Source: Porites lobata (Eukaryota > Cnidaria > Anthozoa > Scleractinia > Poritidae). Taken from it: 64,000 bases of DNA. The translations under genes and the position numbers were made by a program. The first letter of the stretch is position 1. Every line of letters starts with the position of its first letter. The notes below the pieces were generated by a model. That model was not told the DNA's origin. It saw only the letters and a list, made by a program, of their open reading frames with translations, and ran no database searches. This document shows, piece by piece, positions 22,251 to 34,700 of the stretch. Location of the stretch: positions 860,001-924,000 of the forward strand of contig CALNXK010000180.1 in the NCBI GenBank assembly GCA_942486035.1, read 5' to 3'.

Positions 22251-24737
22251 CTGCAAAAAAAAATTTGAAAAATATAATCGGTTTGCTGTTGATATAATGA
22301 GCAAAACAACAAATTTTTTCACGTCGCAGCACGCTTTTTGGTACATGGCCTCCTTGTGCGACTTAAATTGTTTGGAAGACGTAAACACTCGACGACGAGT
22401 CTTTCAGTCCTCTTTCCAAATGTGGGTGCTGTCCCCAAGAATTCACTGGCATTTCCAGAGAAATTCAACTTCATTTGCCATATTAAGTGAGTTTTTTTTT
22501 TGGTGAAGAAGGAACGGCTGACGAAGCCCAAAGGACCCAAAGAAAGTCTGCGTCGAAGGCTAAATAAGGTGTTTGGGTTTGGATGTTTGAGCCATGCTGT
22601 TGGTCGTTAGGAACTGCGTGTTTTGCCACCCACGAAAACAAACCTTGCAATCTTATTTGTTGTAAGAGGTTCGAACGTGGGTGGTAAAACGCGCAACATC
22701 GCTAATCAACTCGTTTTTCAGTGGCATGCCGTCAAAACCAGTTGTACGTTTTTTGTTGCCCGTTAGTTTAATGTGCATGTATTGCCCATCACCTGCATTA
22801 ACGAGAATTAAGTGGAAGACAGTGTGTTTGCAACCTCATTACCTTTGCCGCTATTTTTTTGGTCTACCCAATGTGGAGAATAAATTAAGTAAAATTCATT
22901 TTTCTTTCATTACTTGCCACCGAATGCTTGACAATTTTGGTTCTCTTCGCGTTTCGAATTCATCAGTGGAATGGAAAAAAGACTAATTTCCCGGTCTCGA
23001 ATGCGGCTGTCGGACTTCGCAGAAGGTAAATAACTAAAAAAATGATTACCTTTCTTATGAATTGGTTGAGCACTGGTCCGTTGAGGTATGTCACCCAAAA
23101 CTCTTTATTTTAAGTTTCCTCTAAAACAGACTAAGCAATTGAGAAGAAAATTTACTGTTTATTGCTTAGCTAAACGTGCAAAGATTAAATTGATTGAAAT
23201 TTTCGGCAATCCTTGACCGGTGACAATTATTTTACTTACCTATGATAAGAAGTCACATAATTGTGCGCAATTCTGAAAGATGTATCGTCACTACATCTCC
23301 ACTGGAGGCTGAACGAAACTTTAGTAAAAAATAATAAATAAAAATTTTATGAGCATCCTATTTTTCGAATAAAGATGTAAATTACACAGTTCATTGATGC
23401 GGAAAAAAGTAAAAATGCAACTCACCGTCTGAAACGTTAGTCCATAACCCAACCAGTATTCCTGGAAAAGTAACAAGTTTTACCATAAGCGTTTCAAAAT
23501 TGGAGGAAAGACTTAATTTTGCTCTCGTCCTCTAATGTGAACAGTTAGACCGTTTTGCTGAAAATGCCACTATGTGGATGTGTTTTGCAATTAGTTGGTA
23601 ACTTTCTGCGGATAAGTAATGAACATTTTCTAATTAGTCTTCTCTAATCCCCCCTAGAAAAACTCTTAGAAAATATTCAACACAAACCCTTTCCTCTCTT
23701 GACGAAAACACTAGTCTACTATTAAAGTTTCCTGCTGCTAAAACTGAAAGCGGATTTGTAGACAAACGAAAACGCCAACAAGATGAATCTAGTCTCGTTA
23801 CTTCCCAGGGAAATGTCAAACCAAGTAACATGTGGGCGCTTGGTGATGTTATCGGGCGCCTTGAAATACATTTGTGCTACCGCATCTAATTTAACCAAGT
23901 TAACTATTAAACGTACCATTATTTTTACCATTTTAGGAGCTCATAAATGTGCCACTTTTAGGTTTTAACGTTTTGATGAAATTCATGTAGCCCATGACTA
24001 GCCGTAGTGAAAATTTTACAATAACATAATTTTGACCCAGTTATGGTATAAGGCCATCCTTTCTTTTCCTTGGAGCCGGGAAACAAAAAGACAAAACCAA
24101 TATGGCGGAAAATGTAATGGTCGCCGATTTCATACTTAGTAAAAGTAAAACTTTTTTGCTAAAAAGTACTCAGGCACTGCCGAACCCTCTATGCCACGAA
24201 ATGCTATTACAATGCTCGTTTTTCAGATTAAAAGAATTTTTTTAAAGGGGTATTTTTTTGAAATGCCAAAAATTTGGGGCTGGTCAAACGACGCTAAACG
24301 AAGAAAAAAAGAGGATGGCCGAATGGAAAATTAAAAAGGGGACCTTGACTGTTTGAATCACAACATTCTTGTTGAAGGCAGACCCCTGTTAAGTTTCAAA
24401 AAATGCCCTTTCAGTCCAGTGACTGATGCCGAAATTTTGGTTTTTGTTTTGGTACCAGCAATGTAGCATGTATTTTCTATGTAAGCTGGCAGTGTGGAGT
24501 AGATTTTTTTGTAATTGAGCTGGCTGGTAGTTTTGCCGATTTTATTCTAACATAAAGCAGTTTTTTAGTTTTAAACTTATATTGTGTTCAACTGTTTGTT
24601 GGGGACTGGCTCTCGGCTGACAACTGACAGACTGACACAAATCAAATCAAATCACTTCAAACCAGCAACTAACTCGGCCTGTATTTAAGAACAGCTTATA
24701 TACCCTTTGAGCAGAGGTTTCCCTCTGCATGCGGCAT
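22251..24737. other. Upstream region of the GPCR gene
   Basis: No coding exon was recognised. Minus-strand donor-like sites (gtaagt at about 23241-23236, ggtgagt near 23428-23422) could end non-coding 5' exons of the receptor. An inverted pair GCGTGTTTTGCCACCCACG / CGTGGGTGGTAAAACGCGC occupies 22616-22694. Confidence 0.4.
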
Positions 24738-24837
24738 GGATTTGAGCGTTGAAGAAGTCGTTCGCGCGGCTTGTCTCTATCGAGTACCAGCTACGCGACG
24801 GCAAGCCACGCGAACGACTTCGTAAACGCTAAAATCC
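24738..24837. other. 36-bp-arm hairpin
   Basis: GGATTTGAGCGTTGAAGAAG and TCGTTCGCGCGGCTTG pair with CAAGCCACGCGAACGACTTC and GTAAACGCTAAAATCC around a 28-bp loop. It may be a small fold-back element. Confidence 0.6.
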
Positions 24838-26621
24838 AAGAACAGCTGTGCCTAGATGATAAATTCATCGCAAAGGTGACACCTTATTTCCAATATTTTT
24901 AATACTGTTAATCAACTGTTTCTCAACACAGCGCCAGAGACCCAGGAAAAATTATAAGGATCATTTTGGTCACTAAAACTTTATTACAAGTGAAGTAAAA
25001 GTAAGCTTAATTTAAATAAAATTAATATACATTTTTCGATAGTTTACAGTATTGAATTGGTGTAAGTTTAATTACAGTATTCACTTAAAAAACGAAATTG
25101 AAAATGGAAAAAGGTGATCTCATCCACAACACAAAGAAAACAGCTGAACCGATCACTATTACAATTGGTACCGTACAGCCTTAATTATTGAATAAACATG
25201 GTTAAAAAGACCTTAACGAATTATTCACAAGCTAACGCGCAAACAGTGCAAGACAACAATTAGGGTTTCCGATCAGAGAAAGAAACCAAGATGTTTTAGT
25301 ACACTGATATGTTTTGATGGTTAAAACTCTGGTTTTGTAAAGGATATCAATGTCGATATAATGTATGGCGTTTCCAAAGCCACAGTGCTGGGAAAAGATG
25401 TCGAGATTCATGGCGGGCAATGCTATCCTGTGTTAATCCTCCTCCACCCCTAAAAAAATCGGGAGTCTCTCTCCCCAATTTATTTTGAGGGGAGAAGGCG
25501 AGTGTACATGGGTGAGGCAGTGAGAATTCTAATATTTGTTGGGTTTTGGGACTGTATAAAGATTCAGCTGAAAGATTCTCACGAGTCTAAAAACATTTTG
25601 AGCTTCCGTTTTGCACACAAAAAGCAAACACTGAACACTTTTTTAACCCTATATAATATATAGTAAATTAAAGTTCCACAATATTATATTTAGGTATAGG
25701 AAATTACTGTCACTTAAGGTGTTTCGATACGGTTTTCGGAGACCATAATACCGGTCGATTTTTTTTTCAATCGCCTCGTGAAAGTGATAGTTTTATCTTC
25801 GTCGTCCTTCGTCCCGATACGATTTTCACCACTTAGCGATTTTAGTTTTAAGTTAAATTGTTCTTACCAAGACAAAGAGAAGCAAAAAGCTTTGAAATCA
25901 GTAAGGACGAATTTCGCGCGATCTAGACCACAATTCAAAATCTAACACCTGGGGACACCTGGAACTTAAAGAATGGGTTTTGGCACATAACGTCCGTGAA
26001 AATAAAAATATTCTCTGTGTTCAAATTCAAATAAAACGCAAAAAATTAAACCTTATATTTTCATGTAGTCACTGATGATAAATGAACGGCTTAAAAGCAA
26101 ATTCTAAATACTCAAAGCAGCAGCACAATGATGCTTGCCATGCACGGAAATTTTGGTGTATTTTTGTTTTTGCGATCTTGGAAACCAACTTTCTTTCTAA
26201 ACACCTTTCCAAATGCAATTTAATGCAAAATCCTTATTTAAAAGTTTTTCCATATGTCTAAAAAACCTTATCACATAATCACCATGATGTGCATGAACAA
26301 AATGAATCAATCTTTCATTAACATTGATTTACAACAAGCCTAGCCCATACGAACTGAAGTCTTTGCGAATATAAGCCGCTTCTCATCAGGGCCTTGCATT
26401 CGTACAAGCAATACTTAGCTGTTCTTTTTCTGAGCAATATAATCAAAAGGTAGGGCTGAACACAAAACAAACAGAAGAGAAAGCGTTTCTTTCCGGTTTT
26501 TATGGTGTTAGCCTAGATCTCATCAAAATTTTTCATAAACTCAAAAAAATTCGGGTGAAATTGTCAGCGTTTGTGCAAAACTGAGTATAGCGTTTTTTCC
26601 TCTGACTACAATATAAAGAAG
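24838..26621. other. AT-rich stretch with no recognised feature
   Basis: Only short ORFs without matched splice sites or domains were found. I see no repeat boundaries here. Confidence 0.4.
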
Positions 26622-26855
26622 CACCCGTTTCTCGAAAGGCCCGGCGGGTCCGAAGGCAAAATTTAAAATCAAAACCTGTTCAATAGTAGCACACTTCCTA
26701 GCTCAGAAACCGATCAATTTTGCTTCCGGTTAAATTATAGCTTCATTGTATCATTTTCAAAATTGTTGAAACTTTGATTTTGAATGCAAACACCGCAAAC
26801 GTGGAGCAGCTTTTCGGGGTCGAAAAGTTACCAGGACTTTCGAGAAACAGGCCCC
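26622..26855. mobile_element. 234-bp MITE-like element
   Basis: Inverted ends CCCGTTTCTCGAAAGGCCCG and GGACTTTCGAGAAACAGGCC enclose AT-rich non-coding DNA. No target duplication is obvious. Confidence 0.5.
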
Positions 26856-27243
26856 AGAAACTGTTAAGACTTATAATAATTACTACTTGATCCGCAACAT
26901 CATTCTGTTTTTCACATGCAATTGCATGATAGAAGTCCAAGCGAATGCTATAATAAAAAAACTAATCACTCAACATTTATCGCCTTGTTTGCTCGGAGAC
27001 TTAAAAAATTGTCGTTATAAAACCATTTCCAATAAGCGCTGTATAGGCCATGAACAAACGATAAACGGTGAATCGCGCGGGATACCCTCTTGCAGACTGA
27101 TCCAGTGAATAGCTAAATTCCCTGTAAAATTCCAGTGGTCTGAATGCCAAACTGATGCCTTTATGTAAGTAGGGATATTTTGGGGTATTCAAACAATCTG
27201 GCGATTGGTGTAGTACAGCTCCCATATGCCCGGATAGAGAGTA

Positions 27244-27411
27244 CAGTCAAACCTGTATATAATGACCCTGTATTTTATGGCAGTCACCCTGTATATTATT
27301 ATTACGGTCACCGGACAACTTCCCAACATTTTCAGTTGCCTCAGTTTTCTGCAAAGTTGTTCTGTATATAGCGGTCTCCGTACATATAACGGTCACCTTG
27401 CTATTTCGCAA
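27244..27411 (+). mobile_element. Half of a Tigger-like element
   Basis: It begins TA-CAGTCAAACCTGTATA, the usual pogo/Tigger 5' end, and continues with ACGGTCACC-type tandem motifs. The right terminus is not found, so it is truncated. Confidence 0.45.
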
Positions 27412-27846
27412 GGTATGCTATAGTCCGCAAAGTGTCCTGGTTTACAATCTATTAAATTCGTCCTATTCCTGATTATATCTACTACCCGTCTTTATCAAAA
27501 CTGAAATTCCCTTTTTTCGTAGTGAGTTTCTTATCTCTTTCATTTACTGACTGTACTTGCGCTAACAAAACTGAAAGTATTTTAAGTTACAACCATGATT
27601 GAAGTACTTAATCGTACCATACCTCCTTTAGAAATTGAGAAACTAATCACCTGACTAATTTTCGTAGGTTCATATTTGACTGAAGTGGCTCGGTGGCTTG
27701 CTAGCTCATTTTAAGAACGAGAAAGATATAAGACATACATAAGAAACACCAAGTATAAAATTTAAAGAAAAAGAAAAGGTAGGTATTGACATATATTTCA
27801 GTGGTGGTTAGTGGCTCGGCGGCTCGGTGGCTCGTCGTCTAGCCTC

Positions 27847-28010
27847 TTCCAGGCGTTCAGATAGTAGATCGCGGGAGAAAATTTCCACGAAGAAAAAAAA
27901 ACGAGGGGAGACTAGACGCCCCCTCGTCCCCCCCGTTTTCCCGGTGTACAATTTAACTCGCTCTCCCCTGACCGGCGCGCTCCACTATCTGAAGATCTGA
28001 ACGCCTGGAA
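27847..28010. mobile_element. 164-bp MITE-like element
   Basis: TTCCAGGCGTTCAGATAGT at the left and ACTATCTGA plus TCTGAACGCCTGGAA at the right are inverted copies; the right arm has a small duplication. The interior is GC-rich and non-coding. Confidence 0.6.
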
Positions 28011-28169
28011 CCTGGAGCCGATTAAGTAATCGGCTCCTTCTGGAACAGGCTACTCGTCGTCTCGTCAGTCGAACCGAACCGCCGAACCGCCCCAACGAAT
28101 TTACCCAGAAAATTTTCCCTGTTTTCTGTAGTTAAGCAAGCTAAAAGTGCGTGAAAGCTAAAAAGATTA

Positions 28170-28621
28170 CCGTATTTATTCGAATAAGCGCCCAACCTCG
28201 AATTAACGCCCACCTCGAATAAGCACCAATCCTAGAGGCAGAAAAAGTTAATAAGCGCCCAGCCTCGAATAAGCGCCTACCCCTCCCCTTTCCACTCAAA
28301 CTCAAGTAAGCGACCGCAACCAAAACCCACTCCCCTTCTCCCTCACAGCCCGGTAAAAAAACTGAATAAGTACTAATTAAAGACTTCCCCGAAGACGGAG
28401 TTTTGTTCAGAGTATTTTACAGAAACCTTGCTTTGTTACATCTTCGCGTTTTGTTATTACCATTTATTGTTTTGTTGCAAAATAAACATACTACACTTGC
28501 TGAAAATGATGAAAATTTAATAAGCGCCCACCCTCGAATAAGCGCCCACCTCGAATAAGCGCCCACTCTCAAGGTACAAAAATTTAATAAGCGCCCAGGG
28601 CGGTTAATCGAATAAATACGG
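28170..28621. mobile_element. TA-flanked element in the MECR promoter region
   Basis: Ends CCGTATTTATTCGAATAA and TTCGAATAAATACGG are inverted and flanked by TA. The interior carries tandem copies of a CTCGAATAAGCGCCCA-like unit near both ends. A related element (ends CCGTAAATCCTCTATTA) lies at 62486-62988. Its right end is 122 bp from the MECR start codon, so it must lie in or beside that promoter. Confidence 0.75.
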
Positions 28622-28743
28622 TAACAGACAAAACGTGGTACTGTTTATCAGGCGGGGCGGGCAGTGATCGAGCAGAGGAACGAGGAACACGGGGATAGTG
28701 GGTGAGGGATTGGGAACTAGCCGATGATATCGATGATATCAAG

Positions 28744-31700
28744 ATGGCGGCGTCAAGAGCGTTACTAAATGGCAGGTTAAAACGACCCGAATTTGCAAGA
28801 AAAGTCGCTTGTCTGGGGTGCTTATCTAGGTTTTTCAAAACCAAATCTGAGTCTTTAGTTTATTCCGAGCATGGTGATCCGGAGAATGTCCTAAGGTGAG
28901 AGGTGAGGTTTTACACAATGTAAAGTTCTACGCACACACTCAGGATTAAATTTAAAGTTTTATAGAAATTCAGGGCAGATTTCCACACAGCCCCATACAT
29001 TTGTTATGCATACATATTTCGACTCTATTCAAATGTAACCTATCTGCAAAACATAGGTAGTGGGAATGGCAAAACAGCAGTGGACTAGCTAAACAACAAC
29101 CTTGCCTTCAATATATAACGCTTTAATTTTTGTATATTTCTCTGCCATCATATGCATTGCACAACCACGACATGAAGCTGCCTCCCAATTCCATGTTTTG
29201 TTGAGGACGCGAACACAAGGCAACGATTTTCTAAATCCAATTTTTAATTTGAGACACAGTCAGGACTTCAAAATTCAACTCCAGAAAAATTCACCAAGAT
29301 TTAACAAATTGGACGACATGGAAAATGAATTCTGTACCTGCCATGTGTCACGCCTTCGATCTCACGCCCGCTCAGACCTGTGTTCCAATTCATTACGCCT
29401 GGTAGAAAAGTTTGAGGTATTACAGCATTAACTGACTCATTTTGAAAAATATATTAATTATTTAAAGAAACTGGAACCAATGCGTCAGGACTTGCCACAG
29501 GTCAACTCGCTGAGTGAGTGCCGAAGGTGCGAGGGACGCTCATGAAGCAAATGAAAGTGGGTGACGAAGTCTCAAGACCAGCGACATAAGTCGCAAATTG
29601 ACTTGTTCCGTCTGCAGAAAAGATTGAATTTAATTTGGATAATGTGGGTGCCAAAAAATTGTTTGTGACATCAGGTTGACAGGCTTGTGACAGCCCCCTG
29701 AAATAATCAGTTCTCATATGACTGGATCAGCGTGCAAAGAAAGTCGTGTCCGATAGCCCGGGGCTGGTGGATTTTGCTGTCGGGCTAGTGATTTTTGTTC
29801 TTAACTTGCCCAACGGGCAAGTGCTGCTTTGAGGGGAAATTCAAATTACAGAAGGATTGTAATCAATCCTGCTAATCAAAGAGGGTTTTCGGGCTAGTTG
29901 AAATGACTTGTGGGCTAGTACATGCTTGCTACAGCTTGCCCGAATGGCAGGCTGTAAAACTGACTTTCTTTGCACCCTGCTGGATGGTCTGAACACCGAG
30001 GTGAATGTAGATGAACTGAACTCAAAGAATGCTGTTTTTCGGGTTGGTATCTCTCCAAAATCGAAAGAACTAACTTGCATATTATGTGTAGAAAGTCTTT
30101 GAAATTCAAGTTTGCCAGGAAGGCTTCTTCCGGACCAGGCTAAGTCACCAGCACGTGTCAGTGAACTTTGGAAATCCTTGTCAGCTCAAAGCTGGGAAAA
30201 GAAAGCTGTCGGACAGAAACTATTTGTGAAAACTCTGCCAGAAGCAAAGAAAACATAGTGGCAGGTCGTTTCTGCTATCTATGTATGTTTTTGAATGGCG
30301 TGATGTGAAATATTTAAAGGCTTTTCCCTGAGCCTGTCAGTGCAATCATCAAGAAATCTCGACCACTAATGTACCCTTCTACCACTGTCTTTTGATTCTC
30401 TCTAATTTCAATTCTTTGAAGCCAACTTTCCTTTTTTTACCAGCATTTGTCACTTTGTGTAAGTTTATTTCCTGCACTTCAAAGCCAAGCACATGCCAAT
30501 CAAAGGATTTGCCTGGATTAAGTTTCCCGAGAACCAACGCCACAAGATAAGGGGTTTCCTGATTGGATATCCCTAATGACACACCCCCGTCACACTGCCA
30601 GCCAGAAAAGTGGCCGGTCAAAAATAGCGCGCTTTAGGCGAGAAAAGTTCATTTCCCTACTGACCACCTAACCAGCAGAAACTGGAAACGAGCTTTGAGA
30701 AAGTCTAAAATGAGAGTCAGCAAAAAAGAAGTTCATGTGAATGATCGCCTTTCTCTGAATTCTCTTATTTTCATACTATGGAAAGTCATCATTCCCTTGT
30801 GTTCACATGTTCATGTTAGACAGAACTCTTTGGAACATCTTTGGACATCTTCAGATACAATCGGACCCCTACGAAAAATGCTGGCACTCTCAGGATAAAA
30901 GTGCCACACCTATAAATTAAAAAAAGTTGGCAGGTATAAAATTCACTTTTAAAAGACGTTTTCACCACCTTCATTGTGGTCATTACTAAAGCTCCCTCTT
31001 AGCAGAGTTGTCTGACTGTAGTATTACACCTCTGAAAAGATGTAATCACTTTCTATTTTCTTATTATTAGTGTAAGGAAAGTGGACGCAAATAACTTTGG
31101 TGACAGGTCTGTGTTGTTACACATGCTGGCAGCTCCAATAAACCCAGCTGATATCAATCAGATTCAAGGTTAGAATGATAATTCAAGCTTTGTCTTGGTA
31201 CGTAACAATGTATGCACATGGGGCTCTCACATTCGATTAGACTACAATTATTTATTAATGAATAAACAATACTTACTTTATCATTGTGTGGGTTTGTTTT
31301 CTTTTGCAGTCAGCTGGTGCAGGTTCTGGGACCAAGAAATTTTGAGGGCCTGGAACAGTCAGATATTTCAAAAAATCCATGGAATATCTGATTGCTTCCT
31401 AAGTGGTTTTCAAAGGTTTCTCAGTCCAAGACCTCAAACCAGCTGACAGCAAAATTCAAGATGGCTGTCAAAAAAACCCCCATCCACACAATGATATAAG
31501 AAGCCCCTTGTGAGTTTGTGACTCTCAGTTGTGTGTTGTGTTATAATTATAAGGGTGCCTGCATAGCCTATTATTATTGCCTCTTCTTAGGCTATTACCA
31601 GTCCCTCGTTTTGAGCTTACTGGCCTATAGCCCGTAACACTCTATATTTTTAAATCTCATCTTTTGCTAACTGCTAGTAGCCTGCCTGCAAGCTCTTGAG

Positions 31701-34700
31701 GATAATAAAGGGCCACCCCCTGAATTTCCTGAGAACTTGCTAGTGGCCTACATGTAATCTGCAATCGGAGAAAAAATTAATGGAGACAGTTTGCCCTGAA
31801 GGGCCTTTTTGATGTTCTAGGGGCTTCAAAAGCTCCCCGATTCCCTCCATGTTGTGCTGCTGTTTGAGCTACCTGTAGAAAACAACAAACAGCCCAGCTT
31901 TGAATGGAGGAGACAGGGGAGGGGTGTGGACTGTTTTGTTCTCTGAAGTTACTCTATTTGATTACATTGTCGCAGCAATTTTGTAATGGGTTATTGCCAT
32001 TGGTGATGGCCTTGAGTGCAGTGTTCTAACTGCTACACCTTGGACAGAGACAAGGTGTAGCAGTTAAAGCTATGTACCAAAAATAATTTCTTTTGTAATT
32101 ATTACCATAATAATTATGAAAGAAATTATTTATGGTACACAACTTTATTTAAGCTGCTATGAAACCTTTTTTTTTCCCTTTTGCTGTATCAAGATGAAAT
32201 CAATAGTCAAACCTCCCATAATTGACTACCCAACACTTGAAGAGTGGTGGTTACTTATAGGAAGTGTTTGCTAACGAGAGTCAAACTGCAGGAGGTCTTT
32301 TACGAGGAGAAGTCCAGGCAAATCCCTTTTTTGGAGAGAATGTATTGCATGCAATTTTTAGGTTGCAATGAATTATATGTAAATCCATGTAGTTTCTAAA
32401 AGTTCGTCTCATGCTCTAAATAGTGTAGTACAAACAGCGAAAACAAATGCCAGACCATTGTACCAGGTGTTCGCTTGGAAGGAGTTAAAAACAATGGAAA
32501 ATTCTTAAATGGTGATTCAAAAAAGTGGTTGCAGCTGCTTGCAAGAGGTGGTGATTTATCAGAGGTTCCAACTGTAAGGCTTTGACTGGGAAAATTTTGG
32601 TGTTTTGGATAAAGTTGTCCCTTATATATGGGAAGTGATCGCTTATGAAAGGTGGTCGTACATTAAAGTTTGACTGTATAATATTTACAGAGTAATAATT
32701 CTCTTATAATATTAGATACTTAGGAACATCTCCATTTCAAGCTCACTGCATATCTAGCAGTATTCTATAGTACACTAGACAAAACTGTTCTGGGTTTACG
32801 TTTTATTATACAAAAATAAAACAAGCCAAGGAACCTCAATTATTTTTTTCTGTTTTGAACTTTATTAAATTTCAAACATGGAAAAATATTTGATCACACA
32901 AGGAGGACTTGCGTTACAGCATATCCAAACTTGGTAACGAAATCACAAAGGTATGAAAAATCACGTGATTTCTAACAAAGACAAATCAAACGTAACGCCT
33001 TAACTCAAGTCCTCCTTGTGTGATCAACATAAAAATATTTTTCCAAGAAGCCACCGGCCATTTTGTTTTGTTCTCATGGTGGAATTTAATAACGTTTAAA
33101 GGGCAAGAATATCATTAAGGTTCCTTGGCTTATTTTATTTTTTATGGTAAAACATTAATCCAGAACAGTTTTGTCCAGCATACTATGTATTTGTAGGTTC
33201 TATAATCAATTATTTGGTGCATTTTGTAACAGGTACCTATGGGATCAAGCCGCCTTTACCAGCTGTTGGTGGAAATGAGGGTGTTGGAGAAGTCACAGAA
33301 GTTGGAAGTGAAGTGAAAAGTCTCAGGTCAGGTGACCAAGTGGTACTAAGGGCTGATCTGAGCTTAGGTATTAAATGGTTTAATGTATGTCATCTTTATA
33401 TTAATTCTATACACTAGAGAGTGTTTGGACTTAAATCATGGTCTTGTTTACAACTTATGTCTAGGGTCTTGGAGAAGACACCTTGTGGTTACAGAAGACC
33501 AAGTTTTGAAAATTCCAGCTGGTCTCCCTGTTGATGCTGCAGCAACAGTTAGTGTAAACCCTTGTACAGCTTTTAGGATGCTGAAGGACTTTGAAGAGCT
33601 GGAGCCAGGTAATTATAAAACTGTATCATTTGGCTAAGATGGCTGCAATACTTTAAAAAGGCAAGAATAGGCCACTTGCACTAAGAGCTCACATGACCAA
33701 TGTTTCCTTTAAACAATGAGTTGGAATCTTGCTGATGCCAAAAATTGTTAGAGCACACAAAAATTATCTTACACCCGAAATTTGAGAGGAAATGCATTTA
33801 AGGGTGATATTTTATGACACTTTGATTTTTCAGCAAAGTAGTATGATTTGTATTGGCCGCCATGTTGGAGGGCATGCCTTTGCCCTCCAACATGGCGGCC
33901 AAAACTACTTCTAGCTTATATCTTGTTCAACGTTTCATAGTTACGCTCAGATGTGCTGTAGACGTTATCACATCATCTTTTCAACATTTCCCTTGAAGTT
34001 TAAGTGCAAAATTTGTGTTCAGAGAGGGGTAATTCATAATTTTAAAAATCACATTTTGGTCACGTGACCATTTGCGAACTTATTCATTTTAAGAAAATGG
34101 TGCAGGTTTGAAAAACCAAATGACTATTATTTTGTATGACCCACTAATCGTTTTTCGAAGGCAAAGTCATATAACTTTCATTTTCATAAAAACGATGTCA
34201 CATGCCTCTTAGTGCAAATGGCCTATTTTGTCTGACTTGACAGGCCCTGTTTTTTTTATTTTACATCTGTGAAGCTCAGCAATAGCTAAAAATGTTGTTT
34301 CTGATGCTGTCAGTGCTTTCTATTTTTGTCCAAATAACTTGTCGTAGCAAGAACTTAGGAACATGCAGTTATTAATAACCTTGACAGGGCTTCTGATATT
34401 TCGCGGAAAAAAAAGCAAAATTTCGCGGGATTTTCAGGGGCAAATTCGCGGAAAAATCGGCCGATTTCGCGGGAAAAAAGTCAAAATTCGCTCAAAAATC
34501 GGCCGATTTCACTTGATTTTCGCGGGAGAAAAGTCAAAATTCGCAGAAAAATCGGCCGATTTCACTGGAAATTTTGGGGGGAAACTTCGCCAAGAAACAA
34601 TCAGTAAAAAACAGCCGATTTCGCTGGATGTTTTTGGCAAATTTCGCTAAAATCGATCAATTTTGCGTCGATATGACCAGCGTTGTTTAAGGTGATTTCC

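Noticed and set aside
29102..29431. 109-codon plus-strand ORF with a hydrophobic start in MECR intron 1
   Set aside because: It starts at a non-ATG codon, lacks supporting splice sites, and has no recognisable domain.
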